The position numbers were made by a program, and so were the translations under genes. DNA of 27,593 bases. It comes from Penium margaritaceum. Its lineage: Eukaryota > Streptophyta > Zygnematophyceae > Desmidiales > Peniaceae. The stretch covers positions 180,420 to 208,012 of the forward strand of contig SZWC01001585.1 of the NCBI GenBank assembly GCA_023375785.1. Reading direction: 5' to 3'. A model generated the notes under the pieces. The model ran no database searches, had not been told where the DNA came from, and saw only the letters and a program-made list of their open reading frames with translations. This document shows, piece after piece, positions 1-9,715 of this stretch (within the stretch, counting starts at the first letter, position 1; each line of letters begins with the position of its first letter).

Positions 1-1534
1 GTAAACTGGCGAATGAGGAGAGGAGGAGGACGTGAAGGAGTAAAACTGCGAGTGTGAGGGATAGAATAGAGGAGGCGGCCATCTTCCCTTAGAGGGGGAA
101 ATCTTTCCTGCAGCGTGAAAGGAATCCTGACGTCTAGGAGGTCTGAGTTGGCGACTTCAGCGCCGTCAACATGCGGCGGTCGTCGGCTGCCCAGCTGGTT
201 TCTTCCTTGTCCCTCCTGACTCCCCTTTTTTTTCTCTTACTTCCTGGCCTGGCCTCAGTTTCCCGCGCACCGTCACGGCGATGGCATGCGGGTCGGAGGG
301 CATCTGGCGTCGGCTGCCCGGCGATGTTTCGCGTGAAAATGGGTTACGACAGCTTGGCCTAAATTGTCGGTCGATGTTTTGGGGCTCCTGCAAGATCCAA
401 TCCAACTGCGTCCGAGGCTCCGTGTGTGAGAGAGAGAGCGAGGGAGAAGGACGTCGGCGAAGAGTGGAAAAGAAGGGAGTGGGAGTGGACTTCGGTTCCG
501 TTGCGAGGCGGCGTGGAAAGTTGTTCGCGACTTGGAGGCAGCGGCACCGGATCGGCACGAGTTGCCACCGATGGCTTTGGGGAGATAGTTGGTGGTGACG
601 GTGACGGTGCGGGGGATGCCCCCAAAGTGGGCAGGCGCGAAAGGCCATTGAACGCGTCTCGAGGTGCACACGCGCCGCGGCCGCGGTATTGGAGCCGAAC
701 CGCACCCTGTAATGGGTCAAGATCACCTAAAAGGGGACTCGCTAGCGGACGTGGTCAGAAGGAGGAAAACAATGCACATGAAATAGGGACGATGATGTCT
801 AACACTCAGTTTGAATAGATTTTTCACGAAGTCTGTGAAGGTGAAGGTAGGGCGTGAAGAGGGGAGTAAGGCTAGTTCAATAACATTTCAGTCGAGTTGG
901 GAATACTTGAAAATTTAATTTTTATCTAGGAGTAGATTTGAATTTAGTTTCAAGTTTTTAGGGTGTTGTTTGGACCTCTAAACTCTGCTGGTCCACACGG
1001 CTCTGTGGCCCCTTGTGCCGACTTGGAATGGTTAACCCAATGAGCCCTTGCTGGCAATGGACTCCGCAAACAGCTTAGGTGTGTCCATGAAAGTAGATCA
1101 TCCGTGCAATAAAAAACCCATTAAGTGAAATTCATGTGTCCACCAATGAGGCCCTGCTATTAAAATGACCATTCGTAGGGCAAACCCAAGCACTGGTTCA
1201 TACCAGGTCTGCTTCCGTCAATATGTCTCCCAGCGGTGTAGGTTAATCGAAATGATTCCTAATACTTTTGCAAAGATGTTGTTTCCCTGCTCCCCTTTGC
1301 CGGAAGGACCAACTGGCGCCCTCTTCACACGATTCGCGGATGGCTCGACCTGTCTGACATATCGGCGGAACCACTCGAGTCACATGCGGCGAGATCTATG
1401 TCCTGGCTGAACCGTGGTGTGAACGAACTGCCTCTCGCGGCATATCATTTTCTGATGACAGTGCGAACCGACTGAGAAGGGGGGCCAACCTGACAACCTG
1501 TACTGCCCAGGGGTTCTACCCGAATGCGAAGCCC
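1..1534. other. Unassigned left-hand region
   Basis: No gene could be recognised. Bases 1-720 are GC-rich and open in several frames on both strands, so open frames there carry little weight. One plus-strand frame (171-362, 63 codons) begins like a secretory signal peptide, with two arginines followed by a leucine/phenylalanine-rich core, but it stops at once and may be chance or a first exon. The 166-726 minus frame is compositionally odd and matches nothing I know. Bases 820-1150 are AT-rich and look non-coding. The frame at 1165-1410 (81 codons) is not recognised. The region ends at the N at 1535. Confidence 0.4.
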
Positions 1535-1535
1535 N
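1535..1535. other. Single N, probable contig join
   Basis: Right of the N, the minus-strand frame reads G-T-W-I-I and then a GA? codon, the start of the copia protease motif W-I-I-D-S-G. Left of the N the frame no longer resembles a protease. The break falls inside a motif conserved among copia elements, where assembly graphs often fail. Confidence 0.6.
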
Positions 1536-3424
1536 TCGATGATCCAAGTGCCACCGGAGTCACGACTGGTGGACGTCACTGTACAACAAGTAATGGAACA
1601 CTCGGCATCAGAGGGACGCTGAGCCGTTAGTCGGAAGGAACGACGTACATCACGAAGGTGAGACTCATGAATCCAGTCAGTGCAGTCAGGCTCAACATCA
1701 TCACATGCGGACTGTGCTCCCCCATACGTGTCATCACGAGTCACGAGGACGGACGAACAAGCAGTCTGTGACCCACTCGACGATGATAATACACTCGCAC
1801 GTCCCTGAAAGCGAAGCGCCAGAAGATGACGAAGCTTGGCGATGGTGTGGTCATGTGGGTCTGGATCACTGCTGCTCGCTGGTGAGGACGCTGGAACAGC
1901 TGCAGTCGTGGTCGCCGCGAGTCCAGAGGAGTGTGCGGGTGACGTGCCGGACGCGGTGCGAGCAGCATGGGCAGCCTGAAGTCGACGAGTGATGCGCTCC
2001 CAGTCAAGCTGCAGCTGGCACTCGGTGTAGCGATGGGCACCTCCACAGTTGTAGCAGTGTACGGAACGACCACTGCTACCAGTGGATGACGGCTGCTGCT
2101 GATCCGATCCACGCTTCCTATTCTTCTTCTTCCCTTGGGCCGCTGCTGCAACGCCCTCCGTCTGCGTGGGTGTAGACGGGGTTGAAGAGGAGGAGGAAGA
2201 TGAGGTCGTGATGGAGGTGGACGAGGGTGACTGCAGGAGGGAGGATGGTGGTGATGCGCGGACTGCTGCAACGAGGGAAGTCTCCTGATGCGCTACTTCT
2301 GCCTCACAGGCCGATGTCACCTGGAGGAAAAGCTGATGCGCCGAAGGGAGCAGCTACAGAGTGGCTGAGAAAGGCTCGAGAGCAGCGTCGCTGTACCGTG
2401 TGAAGATGTCGGTGTACTCCAGGCGAACTCCGAGCATGATCGTCTGAAGTGCCCACAGCTGTGTGCCCCCTGAGGTCCCCAGACATGTGTCAATACGCAT
2501 GGCGCATCGCCAGTAATTTGCCGCAGGCTCCGCTGGTCCCTGATGGAGCGAGTGGAAAGCACGAATGTGTGATGCATGCGTGGCGTGCATCTTTGCGGCC
2601 TGTAGGGACAACGCCAGATCCCAGCCTCGACGAGGATCAGCTACGGTGACTGTGCCAACCTCGCCAAGGAAGGGGCGGAAGTCGACGACAGTCTCGCGTG
2701 GCATGGCATAGAGAAGTCCTCGCATGGCCCGGGCTGCTGTCAGCACCTGTGCTGGATCTGTAGACTGGTATGGGATGTGGTAGTAAGGCCACACTCCCTC
2801 GGAAGTAGCCCACACCTGAAACAGGATGTCCCAACAGTCAAATCCATCCTCGCTGATGTACCGTGGAGCTGGTGCCTCAAAGTCTTTTGGCTGCCGCTCC
2901 GTGGGGAGAGCAACCGCAGGCTGATGAGGTCGAGAGACGGGGAAAACTCCTGGAAGGGGGTGATCACCGGGGAAGTCAGGTGACGATCGTATCGGGGACA
3001 CGGGTGGAGGTCGGGTACCCTTCTGTAGCTGACGGAGGCGCTCCTGTAGAAGAAGAATCTGTCGCTCCTGGGAGTCATCCTCGAAGCCTGGCATGAATGG
3101 CTCGTCATCAAGGAGGTCCGCAGGTGGTGGAGAGACCACACCAGGAGGTGAAGCAGGCAGAGCACCTATCACGGGCACCTGGGCCGAGTGCTGGGTGGAG
3201 GCCGCAACGCCGGCATCTCCCTCAGAAATCCACGAAGGAGCCGTGGACTGAGCACACAGAAGCTCAGTCAGCGTGCGGATCGCGTCAGTCTGCTCTCGCT
3301 GCAGACGACGCATCTCCTCCTGCTGGCTCCACAGGCCCGCAATGGCCTGCGAGCGAGGGCTCAATACCCTTGAAGAAGAGGAGGAGGGATCACCTGGTCC
3401 CTTGTCCTTGTCGGGCGAACTCAT
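1536..3424 (-). pseudogene. Ty1/copia-like gag and start of protease (element 1)
   Basis: Gag forms the virus-like particle and binds element RNA. I place the start at the ATG at 3424-3422 (reading M-S-S-P-D-K-D-K-G). The frame has a charged Q/E/R-rich coiled-coil stretch near the N-terminus, a second around L-L-L-Q-E-R-L-R-Q-L-Q, and a central gag block (W-P-Y-Y-H-I-P-Y) matching W-P-Y-Y-V-L-P-F in copia A and B. A zinc knuckle of the CX2CX3HX4C variant lies at 2018-2056. The frame ends in the T-W-I-I of the protease at the N at 1535. Only one in-frame stop was traced, TAG at 2354-2356. Integrase and RT are missing. The upstream end is probably at 17195-18710. Copia is assigned from the protease motif and gag similarity. 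Confidence 0.8.
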
Positions 3425-3534
3425 GTCGCTGCTCACTATGGGACAACAGGTCAAGTTTGTCAGATTTCAAAACCGTTTCCATTTCTCGAGGAGTTGAAAC
3501 GCTGGCAACTTTTGACTTTCTGGGTGAAAACTTG
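3297..3534. repeat. 238-bp exact repeat of 17067-17304, next to an N
   Basis: Line-by-line comparison with 17067-17304 shows no mismatch over 238 bp. It carries the gag N-terminus of element 1 and 110 bases of leader. This copy ends at N 3535 and the other begins at N 17066, as expected for two overlapping contig ends that were not merged. Confidence 0.93.
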
Positions 3535-3535
3535 N
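3535..3535. other. Single N, probable contig join
   Basis: Left of it is element 1 leader. Right of it is an unrelated CA repeat. The other copy of the leader (17305 onward) continues differently, so the sequence after this N is probably not the true neighbour. Confidence 0.65.
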
Positions 3536-3537
3536 TA

Positions 3538-3538
<1 letters not shown>

Positions 3539-3590
<52 letters not shown>
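3539..3590. repeat. (CA)26 microsatellite
   Basis: Uninterrupted CA dinucleotide run directly after the N at 3535. It may have stopped contig extension. Confidence 0.97.
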
Positions 3591-3593
<3 letters not shown>

Positions 3594-4458
3594 CTTTTCC
3601 TGCTATGTTCAGTGGTCGAAATGACATGGTCCCATTTCGAGAGTCCCTGAGTGTGAGGCATACCAGCAACTGGTCCTAGTGCTTACTTAATGTAGGTAGT
3701 GTGCTTATCGCATGCTGAGTGTGTGATTCCATACTCCTGAGAAATTCCTTGAAATACATGGTTCATTTCACACATCATCACTAGGTTGAAATGCATTGAC
3801 AGTCAAAATTTCGCTTGAATGATTTTTGTGTTGGATAAATTTGAATGCCTGTAGCAAGCACGCTATTCATCATAGTTGAAGACTTGGTCGGTCTGTAAGA
3901 TTCCTCTTTTGGATTTATTCAAAACATTTTCTCCATTTTTTGCATCGTAGGATTAAGATGATAGTTTTAAAGAAGAGAAGGAAACATCACGTGCCACATA
4001 TTCAATTGAAAACAACTCATAAACTTGGAGGGAACATTCAACTTTTAAGACGGAAGCTTCCGCATTCGACATGGACTACTTCAATAACATCTGAATGAAA
4101 ACATGGAAATGTGTTTGTAATTGATGTACTATGCACTCTACTCTTTGTTGCTCATTATCAAGGTATGTACACGTATGCATATGCTTGTCTGTTTAGTTCA
4201 CATATCATTTCTAGAAATGCATGCAAACTAGATTCAGGTGAAACATTGTGGTGCTTTTACTCAACATAATTTTTAAGTTTTATATTACATTGATATGTAT
4301 GGATGTGCTCGTCACATAGATTCGCCTCAAGTATTGTGTTGCAGTTTACACAACACAAGTGGCTTGGTTTGTGACAACAAGCATTAGGTTCCTAGCTGCT
4401 TCCATAGTGATCTACGTATGCAACAACAAAGCATGTAACGCAAGAGGGAATGTGATCT
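3591..4458. other. AT-rich spacer with no recognisable gene
   Basis: About 870 bases of AT-rich DNA with dense stops in all frames. It is not repeated elsewhere in the window. No LTR, PBS or terminal repeat could be identified. It flanks the broken reverse-transcriptase end of copia A. Confidence 0.6.
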
Positions 4459-4700
4459 CTTGGTACATAGTATGACTTTGGTTGTTCGATCGAGCTTTGG
4501 GGTCGCGCCATCAATGGCAGACGGATATTCATGGATCCAAAACAAGTGGCAGCAGTCGCTCATGGGCCGAGGATGACCAACGTGATGTTGCCGAATGGCA
4601 GCTAGCTCGTAGGCACATGCAGCTTCCCATTGAGCAGCCTCGGGAGACGCCCGAGCCTCACGCAGGGTGGCTGGATCCTCTGGTCGCTCAGGGGCGGACA
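4459..4700 (-). pseudogene. Start of copia reverse transcriptase (RVT_2), truncated, copia A
   Basis: The minus frame reads A-S-P-E-A-A-Q-W-E-A-A-C-A-Y-E-L-A-A-I, matching the usual entry to copia RT (ASPDA..W..AM..E..AL). A decayed stretch follows that still resembles the next RT segment: P-R-P-M-S-D, then W-I-H-E-Y, then D-G before R-T-T-K. The catalytic Y-x-D-D motif is not reached before the homology fades near 4460. Copia B is cut earlier, at 18711, so this copy shows the unbroken sequence at that point. Confidence 0.65.
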
Positions 4701-5092
4701 ACGAAGGCATGCGCGTCCCGTGCCCTTGGTGGCATCCGTGTGAGGTCGGCCGCAACGACATATTGGTGTTCCTGATGGAACAAGGCATAGCTGACCCTGG
4801 ATGTAGGTCAGCAATCACTGACAGTGTGGCCAAGCCGAGTGTCTTGGTGCCGGGGTCCCAACTCACGACTGTCGGAGTGGATCCACGTCTCCATGGGAGT
4901 GGATCCACGTTTCCTCCAAATCTGACATGAGGTGAGGATCCTTGTGGGATGACATGAGGTCGTGGGGTGAGAGGACGTGCGGAGGTGGCTTGAGTGACAG
5001 CTGTCCACCTGGGTCTGAGGCTCCCGCCCGGACCACGTGTGTAGCGCGCCGATACGGACGGAGCCGCAGGCGTTGATGGGCCGATAGACACA

Positions 5093-5572
5093 TATAGAGC
5101 AGCCGATCCTAAGGGGCTGGCAGACTTGGATGGGACAGCCGGCCCTGAGGGGTTGGCATACTCGGACGGGGCAGCCGGCCCTGAGGGGCTGGCGGAAACG
5201 GACGGGGCAGCCGGCCCTTAGGTGCTAGCGAACTCAGACGGGGCAACCGACCCTGAGGGGCTGGCAGACTCGGACAGTGCAGTCGGCCTAGAGGGGCTGG
5301 GAGACCCGGACGGGGCAGCCGGCCCTAAGGGGCTGGCGGACACGGACGGGGCATCCGACCTTGAGGTGCTGGCGGACTCGAACGGGGCAGCCGGCCCTGA
5401 GGTGCTGGCGGACACAGACAAGGCAATGGACCCGGAGGGGCTGGCGGGCACGGCCGGGGAAGCCGACCCTGTGTAGCTGGCGGGCATGGACGGGGCAGCC
5501 GGCCCTGAGGGGCTGGCGGGCATGGACGAGGCAGCCGGCCCTGAGGGGTTGGCGGACACGGATGGGGCAACA
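5093..5572 (-). repeat. 36-bp coding minisatellite in the integrase-RT linker, copia A
   Basis: Twelve full 36-bp units run from 5129 to 5560, with partial units on each side. Thirty-six is a multiple of three, so each unit encodes 12 residues. The frame that continues into RT reads as S-P-S-G-P-A-A-P-S plus three variable residues, a proline/serine/alanine linker. The integrase frame entering from upstream reads the array as an Arg/Cys-rich sequence and stops at 5288, so a frameshift lies before the array. A TAA at 5218-5220 (from TCA) is shared with copy B. Confidence 0.9.
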
Positions 5573-5699
5573 GGCGAAGGTGGACCCGTTGGCGCAGATG
5601 ATGAATTCCGGACGCGGTGGGACGAAGGACGGACCCACCACTCCCCCATGCGATGGGAGGAACATCCACTCGCCGGAGCAAACGAGGTCGCAGGGAAAC

Positions 5700-6457
5700 A
5701 GGTCCTCAAACAAGAGGGAATCGCGGGACTCGACGATGCAGCGTCGAGTGAGATCCCAAAAACGCCAAGCCTTCAATTGACGGGAGACGCCGAGCAAGGT
5801 GCACGGGCGACCGCGAGGCTCGAGCTTGCCACCCTGGTGTGCGACAGGCAACCACACGATGGCGACGTAGCCCCAGACACGAGCCAGACGCAGGTCGGTG
5901 CATTCTCCACACCAGTGCTGGTATGGGGTTGACTGACAGGGAATGGGTCCATGGGGAATCCGGTTCCAAAGCTACGTCATGTAGGCCATGGCCTTGAAGT
6001 AGAAGCCGTCAGAGATGCCGGACTGGACCCGCATGATGCGAACGGCGTCCGCCATGGTGCTCATCCACCGCTCATAGACGTCGTTTTGGGCTAGCGTGTA
6101 AGGCGCCGACGTCTCATGATGGACACCACGGGAGGCAAGGAAAAGAGTGGTCTCCCCCAGAAACTCACCCTCGCGATCACAGCAGAAGCGGCGGAGGGAG
6201 TGACCACACTTGCGCTCAGCACGGAGAAGCCAATCCCGAATGGTGGGAGCGATGTCGCTTTTCTGCCACAGGCAGAAGACCCAACCATAGTGAGAGTAGT
6301 CGTCTGTAAGGATCAGTACGTATCGACCGTGCTCGCCGACGGACTCTGTGGGGAGGGGCCTCATGACATAAGAGTGAATGAGGTCGAGTGGGGCGGACGC
6401 TCGAGAGGCAGAGAGGGGGAAGGTGGAACGGTGCATCTTGCCTTGTGTACAATCGAT
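5700..6457 (-). pseudogene. Copia integrase core and C-terminal region, copia A
   Basis: Integrase inserts the cDNA into the host genome. From 6436 the frame reads G-K-M-H-R-S-T-F-P, the entry to the core. The acidic triad is visible: D in L-T-D-D-Y-S-H-Y, D in F-C-C-D-R-E-G-E-F and E in V-Y-E-R-W-M, the last two 35 residues apart. After an in-frame TAG (5972-5974) the C-terminal region continues as L-W-N-R-I-P-H-G, L-A-R-V-W-G-Y, H-Q-G-G-K-L and K-A-W-R-F-W-D, all typical of copia. A TGA at 6458-6460 separates it from the protease part. The usual Q-N-G before the Glu is Q-N-D. Triad intact, frame broken. Confidence 0.88.
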
Positions 6458-6460
6458 TCA

Positions 6461-7351
6461 CTCAGTGGGACACGGCAGAGGAAAGGAGGCTGAGTCAAGA
6501 CCCGTGGCTGGCTGTGTGTGCAACATGCTGTCAACAATGGCAGAGTGGACGTGACAGAGGCGGCGATGAGGAAGACGCGTGTGCTGCGGCGACAATGTGC
6601 TGGTGACAAACACGTGGCCAGTGTTGGTCGACGAAGAGGAGACAGAGGTGGGAGCAGATATGCGCGGTACATGCCATAAGTTACCGCGAGCGGTGGCGTG
6701 CCAAACAAAACGACCAGACGCACGCAACGACACAGTGCCCACCCCACGTGAATGCAAAACATCCATGCTCATGCGATCAAGGGAGGTGACAGACAGGAGC
6801 CTGAGCTCAAGACTAGGGACAAAGAGAACATCAGTCAAGAAGACGTCACCCGCTTGACCACGGAAACAAACAATGTCGACACCATGAACGGGTAACACCT
6901 GGCCAGATCCCGTCCAAACCCCGGTGACATCGGTGGCAGAGCCAAGAGCATTGAAGGCCTTGCGCAAGGCCGTCATGTGATGCGTGGCCCCAGAGTTGAT
7001 GATCCAGGTCTCTGACGAATCCTGGAATGGTGAGGCGAGGTCGCTGACAGTCACATGACAATGGGCGAGCGATGCTAACGAAGTGGATGAAGGTGCAAAC
7101 CGCAAGTGCCAGTCATCGAGCCGGGCGACATCATCGCAAAGAGGAGCAGGAGAAGAGGGAACTGCAGAGGATGGGACAGACGAAGATACAGGACAGGAGC
7201 ACAGCACCGACTCCATCGTGCACGGCTGGGAGGGACTAGCGACTACGCAACTCGTACTTCCCTGGGGAGGAGGGCGAGAAAGGCCGAGCAGGGGGGCGAT
7301 GAACTACTCCAGCTGGCACTCGCAGGTGGAGGGTCCGACGGAGTAGACCGA
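6461..7351 (-). pseudogene. Copia protease and GAG-pre-integrase region, copia A
   Basis: The retroviral-type aspartic protease releases Gag, integrase and RT from the polyprotein. The motif W-I-I-N-S-G-A-T-H-H-M-T at about 6975-7006 corresponds to the family's W-I-[IV]-D-S-G-A-[ST]-x-H-[MI]-[ST]. The codon for the catalytic Asp is AAC (Asn) at 6997-6995, so the enzyme should be inactive. Downstream, L-P-H-R-R-L-C-H fits the L-W-H-R-R-L-G-H of GAG-pre-integrase. A TAG at 7304-7306 is a CAG in copy B. The preceding stretch to 7351 is a proline/serine-rich spacer. Confidence 0.87.
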
Positions 7352-7354
7352 CTA

Positions 7355-8869
7355 CGGTGTGATGGTGTCTGAGTTCAGGAAAGGGAAGAAAGGAGCCGGG
7401 GATGGAGCAGCGGGTGCGGACGGCTGTGGAGGAAGCTGAGGTGAGGCCGTCACGAGTGGCGTGGATGAGACAGGAGCAACGACGGTCATGGCGCTGCTGG
7501 CAAGGCGACGCTCGCGCTGGCGACGCATGGTGGAGATGACATGAGCCTCGTCTGTCAGGAGCGGATACGTATACCACCAGTGTCCTGACTAGCCACAGTT
7601 GTGGCAGACGAGGTTGGTGCTGCCTGATCTGCTTGTTTTCCGCTGAGTCCCTTTGCCCTTCTTGCCCCTCTTCTTCTTCTTGCCAGATGAGGGGGCGGTG
7701 GAAGATGCTATTACTACTAGGGCGGCGACAGTCACTAAGGCGACGACAGGAGAGGCAACAGCAGGAGAGGCAAAGGACTCCGTGCGGTGGATGTGTGACT
7801 CCTCACAAGCTTCTTCGATTCAGAGGAAAAGCTTGTACGCCCAGGGCATAAGAGTACCCTGGGCAACCATTGCGACGAGAACTTCCTGGGAGCAGTGGAT
7901 AAAGTTATCGGAGAAGGAGTCGGTGGCGCCACGCTTGATGGCCAGTGGCACAGAGAGGAGGGGTGGCTCGGCATCTCCGAGGCGGCGGAGTAGGTCCTCT
8001 ACGTGCTGCCAGTAGAAGGTGACCGTCTTGGTCTCCCCCATGCGAAGGGAGTTGAACTCTCGGAGCAGGCGACTGGTCTCAGCATCACTGGATAGACGAT
8101 GAGGGCGTGTGAGTATGTGCCAGGCGGCTGCTGGGTCAGGGAGGGCTTCGGTGGTGAGATCGTCGAGGAAGGGCTCAAGGGCGAGGCGTGTGGCTGGAGG
8201 GGCGACAGAGACGAGAGCACGCACGGCGCGACCGCCGTCGTAGACCTTGTCGGCCTGGGTGGAGTCAAAGGGCAGGACATAGTAAGGCCATAGGCCCTCA
8301 CCCTGTGCCCACATCCGGAAGCTGAGTTCCAAGCTCCGGAACTAGTCGCTAGCGTGAAGCCATGGTGGTGGGGTTTCGAAGTCCTTTGGCCTGCGGCCGG
8401 CACCCAGAGTGGGGCCTAGGACTGACGTCACCGTCTGTTGTTGGCGTAGGGTGTGTTGCTATGCCAGGTATTGCATGGTGAAGGAAATCGCATGGCTCGC
8501 GTATCGTGGCGGAGCAAATGTCCCTTGCTGACGTTGGTGCGGCTGCTACGGGGGCAGCTGCTGCTGTAGCAGTGGCGGTTGCTGCTGCAGCAGTGGCGGC
8601 TGCTGCTACAACAGTGGCCACTGCTGATTCTGCTACTGCAGCCATTGATGCTGCTGCGGCGGTGACGGCAGTTGATGCTGTTGTTGCGACTGCTGCGGTG
8701 GCAGGGGTGGCGGCAGCTGTAGTGCCGTTAGCTGCTGTGTCAACGTCGCGAGCTGTTGGCACCTAGAGACGAGAGAATCTATCGGGTTAGAGTGGATCAC
8801 GACAGAGTCTGTAGGGTGCTGCTCCTACTACTGCTATTACTGCTTCTCAAAGTTGACTTCGTAGCTCAT
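7355..8869 (-). pseudogene. Copia gag with poly-Q/P N-terminus and zinc knuckle, copia A
   Basis: I place the start at ATG 8869-8867, reading M-S-Y-E-V-N-F-E-K-Q. It is followed by a glutamine tract in which four of six codons are stops (TAA 8837, TAG 8834, 8828, 8825). A coiled-coil stretch (S-L-V-S-R-C-Q-Q-L-A-T-L) and a Q/P/L-rich region with TAGs at 8633, 8606 and 8546 come next. The conserved gag body (F-E-T-P-P-P-W, then W-P-Y-Y-V-L-P-F) follows TAGs at 8459 and 8342. A TGA at 7820 is specific to this copy. The zinc knuckle C-H-N-C-G-stop-S-G-H-W-W-Y-T-Y (7574-7612) has TAG (7589) where CGQSGH is usual, and its last Cys is Tyr; copy B keeps that Cys. Confidence 0.85.
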
Positions 8870-9715
8870 AAGAGGCCGACTATAACGACATCGGTACCGC
8901 GAGAGGCATCGAGACAACCTTGATGTGGTGTAGAAGGCCATGGGGTACCCGGGACTTTATTAGACCGTTTTTTCCCACGAGCCCAAGTAACCACCGGGGA
9001 TAAGTCTCGCATGGAAAATATTGCAAGTTCAATTCCCGGTGCGGCACTATGTTTTCCATGCACGCATTCAGCCAAAAGCACATTCGATAGGACACTTCAT
9101 GACAGCTGGCATGAATCACCCTATGTCAACCAATGATGTCCACGCATTATTAGTTGCACTTGCACACGCTTGATTCTGTGGCACAGCTTTCCCTCATCTT
9201 GAGCCGCCATGGCAATGGCCACTCGCATGCGTAACCTCGGACTTGAGAATATCCGCATGAGCCGATATTGTGGTCCTCAAAACAAATGGATTTGACAATT
9301 TGTTCGAATGTTTTAGGTACAAAAATTAACACGTAATTTCACGGGTTTGGTCGGTACATGTGGCATATGTCCGACTGTAGAAAGTCGACGAAACATGTTC
9401 TACATATATATGTCCAATACATCGTGACATTGTGTCAAGTATAGTTATTTGAATGTTTAGTCGTTCAAACCAATCTTATGGCGTGGTTTGAATGATCGAA
9501 TATGCGGAGATGGCAGGGTGCACCAGGTGCGAATGAAATGGCGTCGAGCCTCGACGCCATAGAGCGACATTTTAGTGTAGTTGAGCCACACTTCTCTGCG
9601 TCCGACACAAGAAAGACTTGCGCCATCGGCGCAAGTCTCCCCCCCGTTCCGTGACGGAACCAACACTTAGGCACGCTGGCGCTTAAGGCCGGTGCGCCGG
9701 TGCGTTATTCCCACC
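8870..9715. other. Non-coding region between copia A and hAT A, with three hairpins
   Basis: About 850 bases shared with copy B (22972-23842) and lying between divergently oriented gag and transposase. Three inverted repeats precede the transposase ATG: 9464-9472 with 9484-9492 (9-bp arms), 9540-9548 with 9550-9558 (9-bp arms, one-base loop) and 9615-9624 with 9628-9637 (10-bp arms, 3-base loop). An AT-alternating stretch near 9395-9410 could be a promoter element. No PBS, LTR edge or convincing hAT terminal repeat was found. Confidence 0.55.

Larger units (their letters stand above)
4459..8869 (-). mobile_element. Ty1/copia retrotransposon remnant, copia A
   Basis: On the minus strand the order is gag, zinc knuckle, protease, GAG-pre-integrase, integrase, repeat-rich linker and the first ~80 codons of reverse transcriptase. 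This is the Ty1/copia order, with integrase before RT. RNase H, most of RT, both LTRs and the PBS are missing. The frame carries about 13 TAG/TAA and two TGA stops, a frameshift near 5700, and an asparagine at the protease catalytic site. It faces hAT A head to head. A second copy lies at 18711-22971. Confidence 0.9.

Noticed and set aside
171..362. Small secreted protein with a signal-peptide-like start
   Set aside because: It stops shortly after the hydrophobic core, and overlapping frames are equally open in this GC-rich stretch. Not called as a gene.
5093..5572. Regular 36-bp spacing suggesting a CRISPR array
   Set aside because: The units are contiguous without spacers, in coding phase, and inside a eukaryotic retroelement.
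9020..9046. B-box-like GTTCAATTCCC, suggesting a tRNA or SINE
   Set aside because: The T-arm does not pair and no A box or acceptor stem fits.
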